From contig CAVSIY010000004.1 in NCBI GenBank assembly GCA_963728165.1, positions 186,001-250,000 of the forward strand: a stretch of DNA of 64,000 bases, read 5' to 3'. Positions 63,697-64,000 of the stretch are shown in pieces; positions within the stretch are counted from its first letter, which is position 1; each line of letters starts with the position of its first letter. The notes below the pieces were generated by a model that ran no database searches, had not been told where the DNA came from, and was given only the letters and a program-made list of their open reading frames with translations. The stretch comes from Hyphomicrobium_A sp963728165. GTDB lineage: Bacteria; Pseudomonadota; Alphaproteobacteria; Rhizobiales; Hyphomicrobiaceae. A program made the translations under genes and the position numbers.

Positions 63697-64000
63697 ACGG
63701 GCCTCGCCGCTCCCCCGACCATGCGGGCGAGACCAGCTTTGGTGTCGGGATCGGGGCGCCAGCCTGTCGCGATCAGCTTGCTCGGATCAAGCTGGAGCGC
63801 GCCGCCGAGGCGATCCCAGAGATCGGCGCGGCCGGCGAGCGTCAAAGCGGCCTCAAAGAGCGCCGGAGGCACGGAATAGAGCCGCGCAGGCCGGCCGGCG
63901 CCGCGGCGCAGCGCCGTCAGGATCTCGGCGAGCGTCACCGGCTCGGGATCGGCGACCAGATAGGTCTCGCCGATCGCGGCCTCAGCGGCCAGCACGTGCG
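63693..64000 (-). CDS. NAD-dependent sugar epimerase (C-terminal part, cut by window end)
   Basis: The gene runs out of the window on the right. The visible 101 residues contain ETYLVADPEPVTLAEILTALRRGAGRPARLYSVPPALFEAALTLAGRADLWDRLGGALQLDPSKLIATGWRPD, the substrate-binding C-terminus of UDP-sugar 4-epimerase-like extended SDRs found beside GT4 and asnB genes in O-antigen loci. The cofactor domain is not seen, so the sugar cannot be named. Confidence 0.75.
   Translation of the reverse strand, partial: HVLAAEAAIGETYLVADPEPVTLAEILTALRRGAGRPARLYSVPPALFEAALTLAGRADLWDRLGGALQLDPSKLIATGWRPDPDTKAGLARMVGGAARPV

Overview
The window is a 64 kb, GC-rich chromosomal segment. Its gene content and order fit an alphaproteobacterium of the order Hyphomicrobiales (Rhizobiales). 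The best pointers are the block rpmE / DUF1465 / DUF1192 / zinc-free quinone oxidoreductase, the linked MotA-TolQ-like and OmpA-like genes next to suhB, a Sel1 protein and thiE, a pyruvate phosphate dikinase and a class I fructose-bisphosphate aldolase. Genus cannot be told from the sequence alone. No rRNA, tRNA, CRISPR array, phage or intact transposase is visible.

Layout. (1) 1-9.5 kb: de novo NAD operon nadA-nadB-nadC, a small membrane protein, ppdK, an M20 peptidase and a secreted metzincin protease. (2) 9.5-22 kb: a redox neighbourhood. A LysR-type regulator sits among an exported cupin, a small secreted protein, a flavin disulfide reductase/TVP38 operon, three related peroxiredoxin-like genes (one frameshifted) and a frameshifted DUF302 gene. 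Five nearly superimposable 41-bp sites (ATAG-N7-CTAT plus a GATATTTC-like box exactly 16 bp away) lie in front of these genes and look like the operators of one local regulon. An MFS transporter, a membrane adenylate cyclase, a patatin and 3-hydroxybutyrate dehydrogenase are interleaved. (3) 22-29 kb: RNase T2, two unknown genes, then four tandem TorF-type porins in an A-B-A-B order, three of them followed by near-identical hairpin terminators. (4) 29-45.8 kb: an SDR reductase, two related secreted glucosaminidase-like proteins, a GT21 glycosyltransferase, and the housekeeping block down to thiE. It holds a candidate sRNA and a palindromic element that supplies the stop codon of the MotA/TolQ-like gene. 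(5) 45.8-50 kb: an islet with arsM, a decayed aquaporin, hdeD and a heme-binding-like protein, then fructose-bisphosphate aldolase. (6) 50-54 kb: CHRD protein and the threonine-to-glycine pair kbl-tdh. (7) 54-64 kb: envelope polysaccharide genes: UDP-glucuronate epimerase, a sedoheptulose-7-phosphate-isomerase-like protein, a CysN-CysC fusion with an erased GTPase site, O-antigen ligase, a tyrosine phosphatase, asparagine synthase, a GT4 glycosyltransferase and an epimerase cut by the window end.

Several otherwise intact genes carry single-base frameshifts (near 21037, 21565, 21681, 32700, 46100, 51104 and 53644). Some are in homopolymers, so part of them may be assembly errors rather than real decay. 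Functions are inferred from motifs read by eye; no database search was run.
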